Below the pieces are notes generated by a model. The model saw only the letters and a list, made by a program, of their open reading frames with translations, searched no databases and was not told the DNA's origin. From Desulfobulbaceae bacterium (GTDB lineage Bacteria; Desulfobacterota; Desulfobulbia; Desulfobulbales; SURF-16), in the NCBI GenBank assembly GCA_024763115.1, contig JANTGB010000114.1, forward strand, positions 1-7,152: a DNA stretch of 7,152 nt. Reading direction: 5' to 3'. The translations under genes and the position numbers were made by a program. Each line of letters begins with the position of its first letter. Position 1 is the first letter of the stretch. Below are positions 6,219 to 7,152 of this stretch, one piece after another.

Positions 6219-6444
6219 TAATTCTCCGGGAGCAGATAAATTGTTATGAAAAATTATCAACAACCAAAACGTTTTCGTCTTACTAGATTACAAGTTTTTA
6301 ATAATTATGGCTTTAAAAAAAGATGTCGGTTTATTTTTTGTCTGTTGCCGGGGGGGGATTATATTTACTTTGTTTTTTTGGTCTTGTAGACTATCATTAT
6401 AAAAGACGAGAAGTTATAATTTTAAATATCCGGGAGATGGGTAT
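6219..6444. promoter_or_regulatory. Divergent promoter region between PrsT-like and export genes
   Basis: This 226-bp AT-rich region must hold promoters for both genes. Two word pairs are mirrored across it: tcgtctt (6275-6281) with tacaag (6289-6294) on the left, and cttgta (6383-6388) with aagacga (6403-6409) on the right. Read outward, each gene therefore has CTTGTA followed by AAGACGA in its upstream DNA. A perfect aaaacgtttt palindrome lies at 6267-6276, and a run of eight G at 6350-6357. A shared regulator acting on both genes is inference. Confidence 0.5.
6375..6403 (+). promoter_or_regulatory. Candidate sigma-70 promoter of the export gene
   Basis: A TATAAA -10 box (6398-6403, 5 of 6) stands 17 bp after a poor -35 box, TTTTTG (6375-6380). 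Predicted transcription would start near 6410 and give a leader of about 35 bases containing GGAG at 6433-6436. The weak -35 suggests activator dependence or chance. Confidence 0.35.
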
Positions 6445-7044
6445 ATGAAATCAGTAAAAAAAATATTCGGCAGTTGTTTAATAATAGGACTTATGATATC
6501 TGTTATATGTTTTTCTTCAAGCCTTCCCGCCCTGGGAGCAAAGTCATTTTTAGAACCTGGTGAAACTTATCTTATCGGTTTGGGAGATATTCTGGAAGTC
6601 CAGGTCTGGAATGAACCTGATTTATCCCGGACAATGAGCGTCAGGCTTGATGGCGCAATTTCCCTGTCTTTAGTCGGCGATGTTCAGGCTGTGGGCAGGT
6701 CTATTCCGGATTTGTCCAGACTGCTGGAAAAAAAGTTTGCGGAACTGGTGGAGGAGCCCACTGTAACCGTAATTCTGATAGAGAGCCGGAGCCGGAGATA
6801 TTACCTGATCGGCCAGGTTGCTCAGCCGGGTGAATTTTCCCTTGATTATCCCATCTCCCTGCTCCAGGCCATTGCCCGGGCCGGCGGCTTCAGTGAATGG
6901 GCAAAAAAAGAAGAGGTGGAGGTTTTTCGCCGTCATGACGGCAAGGAGCAAATGTTGAAATTTGATTATGACGCTTTTGTTAAGGGACGGAATTTAAAAC
7001 AGAATATCCTGGTTGAACCGGGTGACACAATTGTGATTCCATAA
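6445..7044 (+). CDS. Polysaccharide export protein (Wza-like, PEP-CTERM/XrtA-associated short form)
   Basis: The 199-residue protein has a signal peptide (basic MKSVKK, then a hydrophobic stretch to about residue 31, with likely cleavage near ALGA). A polysaccharide export domain follows at about 38-113, with YLIGLGDILEVQVWNEPDLS, VRLDG, SLVGDV and PTVTVIL. A single SLBB-like domain lies at about 118-199, with YYLIGQVAQPGEF, LLQAIARAGGF and the closing EPGDTIVIP. Full-length Wza is near 380 residues with more SLBB repeats and a C-terminal outer-membrane helix. The short form without that helix is the type found in exosortase-linked exopolysaccharide loci, where it probably forms the periplasmic or outer-membrane export channel. 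C22 is not in a proper lipobox, so lipidation is doubtful. GGAG (6433-6436) lies eight bases before the start. The stop codon overlaps the ATG of a following, interrupted frame. Confidence 0.9.
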   Translation: MKSVKKIFGSCLIIGLMISVICFSSSLPALGAKSFLEPGETYLIGLGDILEVQVWNEPDLSRTMSVRLDGAISLSLVGDVQAVGRSIPDLSRLLEKKFAELVEEPTVTVILIESRSRRYYLIGQVAQPGEFSLDYPISLLQAIARAGGFSEWAKKEEVEVFRRHDGKEQMLKFDYDAFVKGRNLKQNILVEPGDTIVIP

Positions 7045-7106
7045 TGTCTCTTGAGGTAAGTGTTCACCAGCACCTCATCTTCGCCCGTTTGGGCCTTCTC
7101 GAATAG
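7044..7106 (+). pseudogene. Start of next exopolysaccharide-operon gene, interrupted by repeat element
   Basis: The export-gene stop overlaps a new start as TAATG (ATG 7044-7046). The frame reads M-S-L-E, and then the element beginning GTAAGTG at 7056 enters exactly after the GAG codon; the frame ends at TAG 7104-7106 inside the element. Start-stop overlap is typical of tightly coupled operon genes, and a chain-length determinant often follows this export gene in exosortase loci. Four codons cannot identify the product, and a chance ATG remains possible. Confidence 0.4.
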
Positions 7107-7152
7107 CACAAGTATGCTTCGAAGTCCCAAACGAACGAATCTAAGGCACTGG
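7056..7152. mobile_element. Partial palindromic element (IS66-like, non-autonomous), left part
   Basis: The left end gtaagtgttcaccag (7056-7070) is followed by internal paired segments: cgtttggg with cccaaacg, ttcg with cgaa, cct with agg, and agca with tgct around a short apical loop. These make a hairpin of about 108 bases when completed with window positions 40-50. The final 39 bases repeat 1-39 exactly. The 8 bp before the element (7048-7055, ctcttgag) match neither 51-58 nor 96-103, so the two window-end pieces do not look like one insertion joined in a circle. No coding capacity is seen. Confidence 0.65.
7114..7152 (+). repeat. Window-terminal direct repeat, copy 2 (39 bp)
   Basis: Identical to 1-39 in the same orientation; see that entry for the interpretation. 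Confidence 0.95.

Noticed and set aside
6219..6263. Upstream ATG at 6263 extending the TPR lipoprotein by 15 residues
   Set aside because: The extension would displace the lipoprotein signal from the N-terminus, while the ATG at 6218 has a well-placed GGAG and starts the signal peptide directly.

Overview
The window looks like a chromosomal fragment of a Gram-negative environmental bacterium, most likely a member of the Desulfobacterota or a related group. That placement is inference from gene content: a hibernation factor with a cold-shock tail, an exosortase/PEP-CTERM-type exopolysaccharide locus, and a YafD-like phosphoesterase. No phylogenetic marker was tested.

Layout from left to right. 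Positions 1-95 are the end of a palindromic repeat element, and its terminus supplies the stop codon of the next gene. A YafD-like endonuclease/exonuclease/phosphatase family protein lies on the minus strand (92-922). A 239-bp non-autonomous transposable element (928-1166) follows. It has inverted ends and a perfect 8-bp target duplication (catggttt) that includes the YafD-like start codon. An AT-rich stretch without a convincing gene runs to 1595. Then come a ribosome hibernation factor fused to a cold-shock domain (1596-2129), a strong intrinsic terminator (2154-2188) and nadA (2204-3265). Converging on nadA is a minus-strand pair: a TPR-repeat lipoprotein resembling PrsT (6218 down to 3930) and a PPP-type metallophosphoesterase (3926 down to 3270), separated by 3 bp. 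A divergent intergenic region (6219-6444) separates the lipoprotein from a short Wza-like polysaccharide export protein (6445-7044). A following reading frame starts in a TAATG overlap and is cut after four codons by a second copy of the window-end repeat (7056-7152).

The PrsT-like lipoprotein and the export protein are the recognisable functional unit: envelope and exopolysaccharide export of the kind that accompanies exosortase systems. nadA (NAD synthesis) and the hibernation factor are housekeeping genes.

The most notable feature is a family of small elements with GTAA.../...TTAC ends and an 8-bp target duplication, properties of IS66-family ends. They abut a start codon, form a stop codon, and interrupt a gene after its fourth codon. 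The first and last 39 bases of the window are identical and lie inside this repeat. The window is therefore either a contig broken at two copies of the repeat or, less likely, a circle. The bases flanking the two copies do not form a matching 8-bp duplication, which favours two separate insertions.
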